From Nannobrachium achirus (Eukaryota; Chordata; Actinopteri; Myctophiformes; Myctophidae), in assembly GCA_963921795.1 (NCBI GenBank), contig OY997653.1, forward strand, positions 62,581,932-62,645,931: a stretch of 64,000 nt of DNA. Direction: 5' to 3'. The notes beneath the pieces were generated by a model. It searched no databases, was not told the origin of the DNA, and was given only the letters and a program-made list of their open reading frames with translations. Positions 52,615 through 63,374 of the stretch are shown piece after piece (within the stretch, counting starts at the first letter, position 1; each line of letters starts with the position of its first letter). A program made the translations under genes and the position numbers.

Positions 52615-53770
52615 GACTGGCCTCAAGGCTAAGGCAGTGTTTTTGACTATTACTTCTCTAATTGAGTCCGAGTTTAACCTAGCCTGGCTACCGGTGAGCA
52701 ACTCTCTGCGATTGGCTAACAGGACTAGGCCATCAGCTACCGTCGTTTGGCTAGGCAAATTGCCCCTCGCAGTGGCCACCCTTGGTTTAGAGACACTTGA
52801 GTCAGTGATTTAGCTCTACCTATGATACCAAACAGCCCCCCCAGCCCCACCACACAAGATGACGATTATGCCATTCATTATGTAATTATATTAGATTACT
52901 CGCGTGACTATTAAAAAGGCAACAAAAATTCCCATGACCGTCACAACCGGAATGACTCAAAGCAGTGCTCTTTAAAGAATTGTATTCAATGCTCATTCGC
53001 TCATCGCTCAAACACGGGTACCATTTCCACCAGGCAGAAAGCATCCTGTTGATACTGTGACTTTGAAGAATAGTTTGGCTAATGACCAGGACTTTCCTTT
53101 TTCCTCCACAACCAACCAACCCCCCGCAAATGGGCGGCTGCCGGCCCGCGCTGAGACTGACCACCAGTCATTGTGCCAGTTTCCTCAAAGGCTTTCAGTC
53201 AATGCAGAGAGAAGAACAAAAACATGGGGATGACATGAAGATTATGGAAATACCCTTCTCTTCTCAACAATGACACTCTTATTCCTGTCTCTGTTCTAAT
53301 CTGATGAAAGCCTCTGACTGTACCCAGGCAAACAGGGGGGGAGGGATTATTAGTTCCATGATCGTGGGCTTTTATTATTCTGTCAAATGGCGTGCAAAAC
53401 ATTCCAATGATGAAAATGAGTTCCCCCCCCCCCAAATTGCCAGCTCACTAAATGTATTTCAGGACACAGATTGCCACATGTGCCATTAGACGTTTTAACT
53501 GCCGGTGTTGCTGCGAGGAAGCCTTTAACCTGAGAGAATAATGAACACCTTTTAAAGCGGTTCTTACGTAACCTCCTCAAGGCTCAGCCGTGACTCTAGA
53601 ATTCCTCAGCTGGCATTGCTTCATAAAAAGTCAAGCCTGCTGTGCCCATGTAAAATCAACACCCTTTTAAAAAACGTGGCCACATAACAAACCTCAAATC
53701 CTCAATGTGAGGTACCACCACCAGTCAGCACCACGACTCAGCAAACTGTATAAGCATTAGGCAACGATAC
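52615..53770. other. no feature recognised
   Basis: About 1.15 kb without recurrent repeats or recognisable coding sequence. Confidence 0.45.
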
Positions 53771-53998
53771 GTTAAATGGTAAATGGTGCATTTATATAGC
53801 GCTTTTATCCAAAGCACATTCATACCCCGGTGGCGGTGGAAACCATGCAAGGCACCAACCAGCTCACCGGGAGCAACTTGGGGTTCAGTGTCTTGCCCAA
53901 GGACACTTCGACATGTAGACAGGAGAAGCTGGGATTTGAACTGCCAACCCATGGAGCATTGGCCAACCCACTCTACCTCATGAGCTACAGCCGCCTGT
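53771..53998 (-). mobile_element. tRNA-derived SINE (family T), copy 2
   Basis: On the minus strand: GCGGCTGTAGCTCATGAGGT (A box), GGCAGTTCAAATCCC (B box), body GTCGAAGTGTCCTTGGGCAA, tail GCTTTGGATAAAAGCGCTAT, then repeated TTTACCA. Same layout as the 21.66 kb copy. Confidence 0.85.
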
Positions 53999-54095
53999 TG
54001 CATTAGAAGTTAATAGTTTGGTTTAGTCTAGTTTAAATTTAGTCTAAAAAAATCTCCAGCAATTCAGAGCCCAGTACATGCAGACCTGGGATAAC

Positions 54096-54522
54096 TTAAA
54101 GGACAACTTTGTTTTTTTGAAGCGGTGAAAACCGCTTCCAAGGTATAGCTTTGTCTGTCCCGTGCATGTCCCGTGCATGTCCAGTCCAGAATGAAGAACT
54201 GAGGATTGGTCAAGCTTCACATGACAATTTGGCTCTCCAGACAAAATCATTCATTCATTCAGAACTAGAACTAAAGCACATAGAAAGTATAGATCTAGAA
54301 CACAGCATGTATAGATCTAGAACACATAGAATAAACATTCACCGCTTCACTTCGAACTGAGGTTCGATTTTTACAACAAGGGTTCATATATTTTAGATTG
54401 TAATTAGAGAAAATGTGTTAAAATGTTTCCATTTACTTCTTTCTATAGTTTTAGCGATTCCATTGGGTGGTGGCAAGTGACTAAAGGCGATCTAACCCTT
54501 GTTGTAAAAAGTTGTCCTTTAA
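54096..54522 (+). mobile_element. family J TTAA-type MITE, copy 3, with insertion
   Basis: TTAAAGGACAACTTTG to AAAGTTGTCCTTTAA, with the ACAAGGGTTCATAT arm. The left arm is interrupted at 54118-54367 by a segment bounded by GAAGCGGTG and CACCGCTTC. Confidence 0.75.
54118..54367. mobile_element. unclassified insertion in family J
   Basis: GAAGCGGTGAAAACCGCTTC at one side and CACCGCTTC near the other give inverted ends. Inside is a duplicated ATAGATCTAGAACACA. No match elsewhere in the window. Confidence 0.45.
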
Positions 54523-54754
54523 CTCTCACATGCATTGAATTTGAATTCACAGAGGATTCCATTTCGGGAAGCCAGTCCGAGGCGGTGTTAAGCAGCTTTG
54601 TCTCTCTGCCACCTCCAGAATATCCTCCACTCCACTATTTCTTAGCCAGAGCGCTCAAGCGAACCGACATCTCAGCATCACTTCCTCATTCACATGAGGG
54701 GTGGGTTTACGTCACTCGCACACACGCTTCTTCCATTTGAATAAAAAAAAATAT

Positions 54755-55152
54755 ATTGTCACTGTCTGGCCAAAACCTCTTAACAACATTTTTGAGGTTT
54801 TTGATTGTTCTGGCATAAATCAGGGCTATTGAACACCCTTTACATCTGAGTGTTGGTTAAAATAATATTGAACGAGGACGACCTAGAGAACCAATGGAAA
54901 GAAGTAAAAAGTGCTTGGGACAAAACCTCCTAACTCCACACTTTCTGCCAAACCAGCTAACTCCACCCGATTGACCCTCTCTTTTTTTCATATATTGAAC
55001 ACCCTTTACGTCTGTGTGTTGGTTAAAATAATATTGAACCAATGAAAAGTAGTAAAAAGCCCTTCGGTCAAAACCTCCTAACTCCACTTGAGCTCATTTT
55101 CCCGAAAATGGTCATTTTGGAGTTTAGGAGGTTTCGGCCCGACAGCAGAGAT
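54755..55152. mobile_element. family C-related element without HP
   Basis: ATTGTCACTGTCTGGCCAAA and GAGGTTTCGGCCCGACAGCA resemble family C ends. The interior holds an imperfect tandem repeat (GAACACCCTTTAC twice, about 165 bp apart). No hairpin. Confidence 0.55.
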
Positions 55153-55240
55153 ATCCAAAGTATTATCTTTTTTTATGTTACCACCTGGCGGGCAGTGGTT
55201 CTGTGTTGAATCAGAGTTTTTGACTGTGTGTGTTCACCCT

Positions 55241-55243
55241 CGC

Positions 55244-55324
<81 letters not shown>

Positions 55325-55345
55325 CGTACGTGCGTGCGTGCATGC
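55241..55345. repeat. (GT)n microsatellite with GCGT end
   Basis: About 40 GT units, then CGTGCGTACGTGCGTGC. Confidence 0.95.
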
Positions 55346-55648
55346 TTGCTTGCATGCCTGCATAGACAGTCAGCTAGCACGCTGTAAGCTGGCCAAGCTT
55401 TTCATGACGCTCCTTCCTGAGCCAGGAGGAGTTCACCCAACGGCCACGAAGGAAGGAAGGCCTCCAAACCACCGTCACCCTGGTAAGAGTCATCATCAGT
55501 TAGTTGTGTGTGCCTGTCTGTAACTGGAGAGCTTCTCCACACATCTGTACGTGCTCTGGGAACCTGGCTGGCTGCCAGAGGTTGTGACTTGGTCACCGTC
55601 AGGAGAGATTTTGAGTGTGAGGACACTAACGTGTGAGGTAGGCTAAGG

Positions 55649-56094
55649 CAGGGGTCTGCAACGTTTTCAGGCCAAGGACCCCTTGAGAGTGAGATGAAGC
55701 AGGGACCCCCATTAGGCCCATAACTTTTCATAGATTCCATATAGTTTAATCGTTTCACAGCACAATAGTCAGTGTATTTTGGATTCATGTCAATTTGTGT
55801 TTTCAGATATTTAACCACTTGAACCGTCAATACATAATAAACATGGCCTTTTAACTCTGTACTTAGTCTGCTCTTTTTCCCCTCTACACCAAAGCTATTT
55901 GACAAAAATAGCAGATCTACAAGCTCACACTGCTATTTTTGGCTAAAGTTCTCAGAATAAACGACACTAGGGTTCAAGTGGTTAGTATGAAAAAAATAAC
56001 AAAAAAGGTTTCTATCACACAAAGATTTGGAGGACCCCCTATAGTAACTCTGAGGACCCCCTAGGGGTCCCAGACCCCCTGTTGAAGACCCCTG
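55649..56094 (+). mobile_element. family A hAT element, complete
   Basis: CAGGGGTCTGCAACG to GAAGACCCCTG. The flanks GGCTAAGG and GGATAAGG match at 7 of 8. TTAACCACTTGAACC and GGGTTCAAGTGGTTA lie either side of the collapsed HP, delimiting a nested TTAA-like module. Confidence 0.9.
55902..55943. repeat. HP hairpin, asymmetrically collapsed (family A)
   Basis: GACAAAAATAGCAGATCTAC, then AAGCTCACAC, then TGCTATTTTTGGC. Most of the right arm is lost. Confidence 0.8.
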
Positions 56095-56147
56095 GGATAA
56101 GGTATCACCCATCACCCTGGCCTCCACCTTGACCAGAGAGCTGAGCC

Positions 56148-56150
56148 ACA

Positions 56151-56247
<97 letters not shown>

Positions 56248-56256
56248 CGTGCGTGC

Positions 56257-56289
<33 letters not shown>

Positions 56290-56338
56290 CGTGCGTGCGT
56301 GCGTGTGTGCTTGCGTGCGTGCGTGCGTGCGTGCGTGT
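56148..56338. repeat. (GT)n/(GAGT)/(GCGT)n microsatellite
   Basis: Long compound GT tract. Confidence 0.95.
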
Positions 56339-56661
56339 AAAGAAAGGTATGCATAAGCGCGCGCATGCATAACTTTTGTCAAAGCCTGGGAATCATCTGC
56401 GAGGAGGAAAGGAGACTGGAAGAGGCGGCGAGGCAATAAAAGCAGGAGCAAGCGAGAAGAACCAGGGGATAAATCACTCCTCTCTCCCCCTTGACACAGA
56501 GGAACTCCACAGGCCAGTGGAGGACAGAGGAAGGAAAGAGGAGAGAGGAGGGAGAGGAGAGGGGGGGGGCTGTTGTCCTGTCGGAGGAGGTAGGAAATGT
56601 TAGCCACATGAACCCTAGTCCCTATTCTGGACATGTCATAGTAGGGTGAAAATAAATAGTC

Positions 56662-56992
56662 CAGGGGTCTTCAATGTTTTGGGGCCAAGGACCCCGTAGT
56701 TGAGAGAGAAATGAAGCAGGGACCCCCACAACCTTTTCATAAGTTATAATTGAATCGTTTGACAGCACAGTCATCAGTGAATTTTGGATTCATGTCAATT
56801 TGTGTTTTCAGATATTTAACCACTTGAACTGTCAATACTTAATAAACTTGACCTTTCACTCTGTACATAGTCTGCTCTTTTTCCCCTCTACACCAGACCT
56901 CTTTGCCAAAAATAGACGATCTACAAGCTCACAACGCCTCGCACTCCTCAGTAACTCTAGGGTCCTCAGAGTTACCCTGTTGAAGACCTCTG
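56662..56992 (+). mobile_element. family A hAT element, right half shortened
   Basis: CAGGGGTCTTCAATG to TTGAAGACCTCTG. The HP left arm runs straight into the distal end. The flanks AAATAGTC and AAATGTCA are only similar. Confidence 0.8.
56904..56943 (+). repeat. HP half-hairpin (left arm only, family A)
   Basis: GCCAAAAATAGACGATCTAC then AAGCTCACAACGCCTCGCAC, followed by the distal family A sequence. Confidence 0.8.
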
Positions 56993-56999
56993 AAATGTC

Positions 57000-57050
57000 A
57001 ATCTACAAGCTCACAACATGCTGCGTTGTAAGCTTGTAGTTTGGTTATTT
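57000..57050. repeat. HP hairpin, diverged
   Basis: ATCTACAAGCTCACAACATG, then CTGCGTTGTAAGCTTGTAG, then TTTGGTTATTTTC. An AGGGTTTGAGTGGTTTA motif follows at about 57137. Confidence 0.75.
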
Positions 57051-57257
57051 TCTGCAAAGGGTTTCTATGAAAAGAAATGGAGGGGGACGAGTATAGACCG
57101 CTGGGGGACTCTGAACAGTCAACCAAGCATATGCTGTAGGGTTTGAGTGGTTTAGTGTGTCTTAGTGAAACTACTCTTTCTCAAGATATAAATAAATATA
57201 GACAAGAGAGAAAAACTTGCTTGAGAGAAGGAGGGGAAAGGTACTGTACTCTGAAAT

Positions 57258-57822
57258 GTGCGCTCACAACCATCTCTGTATCACAACCATCTCTGTATCA
57301 CAACCATCTCTGTATCACAAACATCTCTGTATCACAACCATCTCTGTATCACAACCATCTCTGTATCACAACCATCTCTGTATCACAACCATCTCTGTAT
57401 CACAACCATCTCTGTATCACAACCATCTCTGTATCACAACCATCTCTGTATCTCTCTCTGTATCACAACCATCTCTGTATCAATCTCTGTATCCCAACCA
57501 TCCCTGTATCACAACCATCTCTGTATCACAACCATCTCTGTATCACAAACATCTCTGTATCACAACCATCTCTGTATCACAACCATCTCTGTATCACAAC
57601 CATCTCTGTATCCCAACCATCCCTGTATCACAACCATCTCTGTATCACAACCATCTCTGTATCACAACCATCTCTGTATCACAACCATCTCTGTATCACA
57701 ACCATCTCTGTATCACAACCATCTCTGTATCACAACCATCTCTGTATCTCTCTCTGTATCACAACCATCTCTGTATCACAACCATCTCTGTATCTCTCTC
57801 TGTATCACAACCATCTCTGTAT
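57258..57822. repeat. 17-bp minisatellite, about 32 copies
   Basis: Unit CAACCATCTCTGTATCA. Variant units (AAACATC; CCCAACCATCCCTG; TCTCTCTCTGTATC) recur, so blocks were duplicated. Frames stay open without stops and are not genes. Confidence 0.96.
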
Positions 57823-57842
57823 TCTCCGTCTCTCTTTGACAT

Positions 57843-58202
57843 CAGGGACGTGCAGAGAATAAGAGGCAGGGGCTGAAATTGCTAAAATGGCCTTTTGGTG
57901 AAAATATCGAAAATAGCCGACCTCCAAGCTCACAACACGTCGCAGCGGTGCTTGATACCACACTGAACTAAGCATAATCAAGTCGATACTGGTGATGGGG
58001 CGTACAGGGCCATTCTTTCAACATGCTGCTTCTAAGTTCAGGAGAGTTTGGACAAGGCAATTCTCTTGAATGCTGCCTTCAGTTATGGCATAGAAAGAGG
58101 GCATTTGCATTTCTTTCACCATAGTAAAAACTGCATTCATATGGGACGGATAAAAGGGCAGGGGCTCAAGCCCCCTTTGATGTCTATGTGTGCACGTGCC
58201 AG
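57843..58202 (+). mobile_element. family O hAT-like MITE, copy 2
   Basis: CAGGGACGTGCAGAGAATAA to TGTGTGCACGTGCCAG. The flanks TTTGACAT and TTTGACGT match at 7 of 8. It contains an HP half. Confidence 0.8.
57907..57946 (+). repeat. HP half-hairpin (left arm only, family O)
   Basis: TCGAAAATAGCCGACCTCCA then AGCTCACAACACGTCGCAGC, then distal family O sequence. Confidence 0.8.
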
Positions 58203-58210
58203 TTTGACGT

Positions 58211-59126
58211 GCTGGGATCAATGCCTGTCATCTCCTACCTATTGTGGGAAACCAAAACGGGTCAGATTGTAGCAGGCCTCCCCAGTTTGCTCAAGTGTAC
58301 GCATGTGTGTGTATGCATGCGTGCGTGCGTGCATGTGTGTGTTGCTGAGGGGAAACCAACAATGTGGTACATTCTTGGTAATGAACCATCTAAACCACCA
58401 TTACCAGCCCACAGCCCCATGCCGGCTCACAGCTCATAAAACCTCACTTTCCTTTCTTCTTTTCATCCCATTCTCACAACCCTCGTCTTCTAAATGATGT
58501 TATAAACTGTACCAAACCATTCATTCCATCAACTCCAAATTTTCCCCCAACTCCCAATAAGTTTTTAGATTTTTGTTCCCCACACACATAGAGCGTGTAC
58601 ACCACACGTAGAGCGTACCTTGAGTGAGGAACCACAACTTATGAAGAAGATTAAAGCAAGAGAAAAGTGAAGCTTTTAAACACTTTTAATCTGCAGGCCT
58701 GCCTTGTGCTTATATGGCAATTAGTGCACACGTTTGCTCTCGTCTTTCTTTTGCTGAGATTCCGTACGATTAGAAAGAGGATGACGAGACAGCGAGAGTC
58801 CCAGGTAGCATCATTAGCGACTAACGCTTGAAGCTATGAGTCTGTCGACTTCTGTGGGCTGACAGCAAAGAAGCTGTCGTTCTCTTTTTGTCAACCGAAT
58901 ATACGAGGTTGGAACAAATTCCTGTTTCGAGAAACGCTCTGGGAAATGTCTTTACTCTGCGCCTCGACTTTGATTGACAGCACAAAGCTCATTAGCCACC
59001 GCTATAGCTACCCTTGATGAAAATAAAACGATTAAAAACTGCTGCCAAGTTGAGACGAAAAGCATGCACTGTGTAAAGACAAATAATTATCGGCGCTTAT
59101 CAATATTGGAATGCATCACTTGGAAA
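58211..59126. other. repeat-free stretch, candidate conserved non-coding element
   Basis: About 900 bp without any repeat found in this window, set between dense repeats. It contains TGATTGACAG (58971-58980), a PBX/MEIS-type motif, plus CATTAG, TAATTATC and ATTAAAAAC homeodomain-like sites. I see no coding frame. Conservation cannot be tested here. Confidence 0.25.
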
Positions 59127-59637
59127 TGGCTTAAAAGGAGAGGGCTGTGTGCGGTCATCATCGGTCAGTGGGACAGAAGACGGATAAGCCCTATTCACGG
59201 CTAGCTCTATTTACGCCCACTCAGCAAGTTTCTCAGCAACTTCCTGGTGCTGACGTCAATTTAGAAGGGGAAACTATAACAGAAATTGCTGGACTTAAAG
59301 CCAACAAATCATTATTTCGAACGGTAAAGTAAATTATAACGCTTTGTGCCTTTTACTATCTTGTGTTCTTGATCATGCTAGCCGTATTTTATTCTGTACT
59401 ATTCGGAAATTGCATTAAATTTAGCGATTTCTGTGTTAACTCTATAGGCTTAGCAGGGTTTTACCCCTTCAAAACGTGACTTCAGCAACGGGGGGATGCT
59501 GAGTGGGCGGGCCGTGAATAGGGCTTATTGGGAAATACAAATAATGCCTGATTTTATGGATCAGGCCCCAGAAGTAAAGATGGCTTAAAAGGAGAGGGCT
59601 GTGCGGTCACCATCGGTCAGTGGGACAGGAGACGGAT
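59127..59637. repeat. direct repeat of about 55 bp flanking a foldback element
   Basis: TGGCTTAAAAGGAGAGGGCT and the following ~35 bp occur at 59127-59183 and 59580-59636, with a foldback element and about 50 bp of other sequence between. Confidence 0.85.
59185..59527. mobile_element. foldback MITE
   Basis: TAAGCCCTATTCACGG and CCGTGAATAGGGCTTA are perfect inverted ends. Adjacent GCCCACTCAGCA and TGCTGAGTGGGC also pair. The flanks show no clear duplication beyond TA. Confidence 0.75.
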
Positions 59638-60068
59638 TGACAAGTGCATGTTTAATGGCCGTGAGAAACCAGTGCGCCCCGAGGAGGCCCTCTGTAAGCC
59701 CTGCTCTAAGGCCTGGGGGGGGTTGGTCAGACAGCAAGTCTTGTGACACTTTGACAGATGTGGGGCCTCCCGAAGGGGCACACGGGGAGAAGATGGTGCA
59801 GGCCCTTTGAATGAAAGGGGGCCGCTAAAGCTTTCAGATGGGTGGCACCCCTGGCCCTCACAGGCCCACGTCCAAATAGAAGGGGTCAAGGCACTGCTGG
59901 GCCACTGCTGTGCTGCTGTGCTCCTCCGGATAAAAATGAAACGCGAAAAAAAAAAGAAAAAGTTAATGGGACTGCATTAGATTTCTGGGTCCGATGCCAA
60001 TCCAGATTTCGGAGAGTCCTAGAACACCGATCACCAATGTTTTGACCAATATTTTGTAATAACCAATT
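59638..60068. other. no feature recognised
   Basis: No gene or recurrent repeat was recognised. Confidence 0.4.
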
Positions 60069-60076
60069 ATAAACAC

Positions 60077-60567
60077 CAGGGCAGGAATTTCACGGAGGCC
60101 ATGAAGGCCATGGCCGTCGTTGCCCCTCAGTTTGGCCTTGTGCCCCTCAAACCTATGGCATGACCTGAGTGTGTTAATGTCCCAGATGTACCACTTTCTC
60201 CTCTGTCTCTTTCTTGTGAATATGAAGACAGTAGACACAGGGTTTTTCTTGTCATGTAGACACCAGTATCTTTTGTTTAGATTCTGAAATCTTAACTCCC
60301 AATTTCCCCATCTTTAAACCAATCCAGTGATTTTGATTGGTGCAGGGCTGAGCATGGATCAGATTGTAAATACCATCATTTATTTATTTCACTGCAGATT
60401 AGGTTATCATCACTATCCCTTTAATTCAACAAATTCTTTCAATAGACTAAAATCTTGTTTTATTTGATGGCCGTCCTGTCCTGGCATTTGGCCTTTGTGC
60501 CCTAAAGAAATGGACAACACCAAAGTCCAAATGGCCTTGACCATAAAATTACGGAATTCCACGCCTG
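60077..60567 (+). mobile_element. hAT-like element with perfect 8-bp TSD
   Basis: CAGGGCAGGAATTTCACGG to ACGGAATTCCACGCCTG. Exact 8-bp flanks ATAAACAC (60069-60076 and 60568-60575). Repeated TTGGCC/GGCCTT motifs near both ends. No HP. Confidence 0.9.
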
Positions 60568-60575
60568 ATAAACAC

Positions 60576-61070
60576 TATAAAAACTAAATTATATTAAAAA
60601 AGTCAGATATTTTGAAAAAAAAGAAAAAGAAACAAAAAAAAAAAATGACTCAAAATAGAACTTTACAAGAACATTCTAAAGGAGAACACCAGCACTCACA
60701 GAACAGTCATTTTAAGGCACTTTTTATTTTATATTAAGGTCGGCATGGTATGCTGCAGACTGCAGAGCAGCCAGCAACAACGAACGCATTTCGAAGTTTA
60801 CGCCTTCATCATCATCGTTGTCTGATGAAGCCCAAAATAGAGACACCAGGTTGAAAAGACACATCGGCTGCATAACTGCCGATACCGACGAAAACTCTCT
60901 CTCTCTGCCTCCCTCTGTGCAGGAAAATGTCTCTACAAATCCATCTGCCACCTAAAAACATTTTTTTTTATATTTACCATTTCTTCTCTCTCTCTTTCTA
61001 CTCCTACCCCCGCATTCCTTTGTTCCCCCCCTTTTTATGTTCCTGGCTCTTCTTCCTCTTTGCTCGGAGC
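60576..61070. other. no feature recognised
   Basis: A-rich and T/C-rich stretches; nothing recognised. Confidence 0.4.
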
Positions 61071-61074
61071 AGTC

Positions 61075-61138
61075 AGTCAGTAAAACAGACTGATTGACAG
61101 ACTGACTGACAGACTGACTGACAGACTGACTGACAGAG
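61075..61138. repeat. (GACTGACA)-type tandem repeat
   Basis: GACTGACTGACA units, about five. Confidence 0.9.
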
Positions 61139-61207
61139 CAGCCAGAGGCAAAGTACAGTCTGTTTCTGGGGGAACCCAGAGGACAGTATATCTACTGTAC
61201 CTACTGT

Positions 61208-61813
61208 ACCTCCCCCTATACACCCAATGATGTCTACCTTCCTCCCCTATACACCCAATGATGTCTACCTTCCTCCCCCTATACACCCAATGATGTCTAC
61301 CTTCCTCCCCTATACACCCAATGATGTCTACCTTCCTCCCCTATACACCCAATGATGTCTACCTTCCTCCCCTATACACCCAATGATGTCTACCTTCCTC
61401 CCCCTATACACCCAATGATGTCTACCTTCCTCCCCTATACACCCAATGATGTCTACCTTCCTCCCCTATACACCCAATGATGTCTACCTTCCTCCCCTAT
61501 ACACCCAATGATGTCTACCTTCCTCCCCTATACACCCAATGATGTCTACCTTCCTCCCCTATACACCCAATGATGTCTACCTTCCTCCCCTATACACCCA
61601 ATGATGTCTACCTTCCTCCCCTATACACCCAATGATGTCTACCTTCCTCCCCTATACACCCAATGATGTCTACCTTCCTCCCCTATACACCCAATGATGT
61701 CTACCTTCCTCCCCTATACACCCAATGATGTCTACCTTCCTCCCCTATACACCCAATGATGTCTACCTTCCTCCCCTATACACCCAATGATGTCTACCTT
61801 CCTCCCCTATACA
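61208..61813. repeat. 31-bp minisatellite, about 19 copies
   Basis: Unit CCCCTATACACCCAATGATG then TCTACCTTCCT. A few units carry one extra C. It ends next to a family F hAT element. Confidence 0.96.
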
Positions 61814-61853
61814 GGCAAGAACGTTTCTGTATGCAATGTGCCTGCCTACCTAC

Positions 61854-62413
61854 TAGGGATGGGACGATATTGTGGTGGAATTTGAGTTCTGTCAATAAGA
61901 CATAAATAAAGAAGTGTCAGAGGCAAAGGCACAAGGTGGTGGTGGTGGTTTAATACAATGAATTGTATAAGTGTTTGTGTACATAGGAGTACCACAGGCC
62001 TGTGGTACCGAGATTCTGCCTCAAGCAAAGGAAATCAAACCCTAGTTATACATGGCATTGCAAGGACAAGCTGTAACATAAACAATATCTATCAACCTAG
62101 GAAAACATCTTACAGTACATCATGTTGTCTGTAATGCATGATACAGCAGAATCTACTCTTACTAACGTCACTCATATTCAATCATGATAATATAATATCT
62201 ACTACTGTTATTGACGTCACATAATCAATCATGATAACAAACTCTACGACAATATGAAAATGTCATATCACGACAAACGGCAAATAAAAGGTGAATTGAT
62301 CCCAATGCATGACAGAGTATGATATCACAATGAATTAAATCTCCACGATACGATTATTGTGAGTGTTTTTTTTATCACGATAAACTATAATATTGCGTAT
62401 CATCCCATTCCTA
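61854..62413. mobile_element. family F hAT element, perfect 8-bp TSD, HP absent
   Basis: TAGGGATGGGACGATATTGT to TATCATCCCATTCCTA. Exact 8-bp flanks CTACCTAC (61846-61853 and 62414-62421). The right third matches the reversed 6.54 kb copy (GATCCCAATGCATGACAGAG). The middle is unrelated and has no hairpin. Confidence 0.9.
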
Positions 62414-62421
62414 CTACCTAC

Positions 62422-62752
62422 CCTGTGCAGAATATTATGCTTGTGTGTGTTAATATGAGAAATAGACCATTTTCCTGGTCCACACAAAAAAATGGTTGTT
62501 TTAAGTACGTTCACCATTTGAACCGTTTATGATTAGACATTTAGACGTTTGGTTTAGGGATTATAGATCGATTAGATAAGATATTTACACTAAGTTGCAC
62601 GCTGGTGTCGTGCACTGAAAATATAAGATCAGCCTTAGGGGCTAATGGTTAAAAATGGCAATGCAAAAAAAGTGGCATTCAGACAAAATCACTGTCCTGT
62701 GACGGCGTCCCACTTTAAAATGTTGATGTCTTCAACACGTATACTATAGTAG
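62422..62752. other. no feature recognised
   Basis: ACCATTTGAACCGTTTATGA at about 62510 recalls the outer HP-module motif; nothing else was seen. Confidence 0.4.
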
Positions 62753-62823
62753 CTTGCGCGCGTGCGTGTGTGCGTGTGTGTGTGTGCACACACACTGACG
62801 TGTGCGTGCGTGCGCGTGCACAC
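62753..62823. repeat. mixed (GT)/(GC)/(CA) simple repeat
   Basis: GCGCGCGTGCGTGTGTGC, then CACACACAC, then GTGCGTGCGTGC; self-complementary overall. Confidence 0.85.
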
Positions 62824-63035
62824 GTCAGGCCCTGTCAGAGGGTCTGAAATGTGTTCTAGCAGGAAGGAAGCAGGGTGCAGAGGGGCTGACAGGAGGATGA
62901 GGCAGCGGTCCTCTGGAATGTGTTCTGAACGGTGTTTATGAGGCTCCAACTGTCCATCACAACCTGTGTGGCCTTGGTCTCTGTCAGCACAGACCAGCAT
63001 GCATGGCAACAGATGGACACGTGTAGTACACACTG

Positions 63036-63171
<136 letters not shown>

Positions 63172-63374
63172 CCGCAAAGGCTGTCGGTGATTGAGTGTGG
63201 GCTTCAGTCGTCCTGTAGAACGGAGCGTGCCCACATCAAGCCTTTAACCACTTTAACCACACTGCATGGCGGAAACAAAAACAAAAACATTCAGAAAAGG
63301 CCCGCGACGAGACGAATGTTCGCCAATGACGACATAGCCAGGAGAAGGCAGCTAGCTAGGCTTATGACAGCGTT

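Noticed and set aside
57143-57876. Frames of about 190-240 codons rich in SLYHNHLCI
   Set aside because: Translation of the 17-bp minisatellite.
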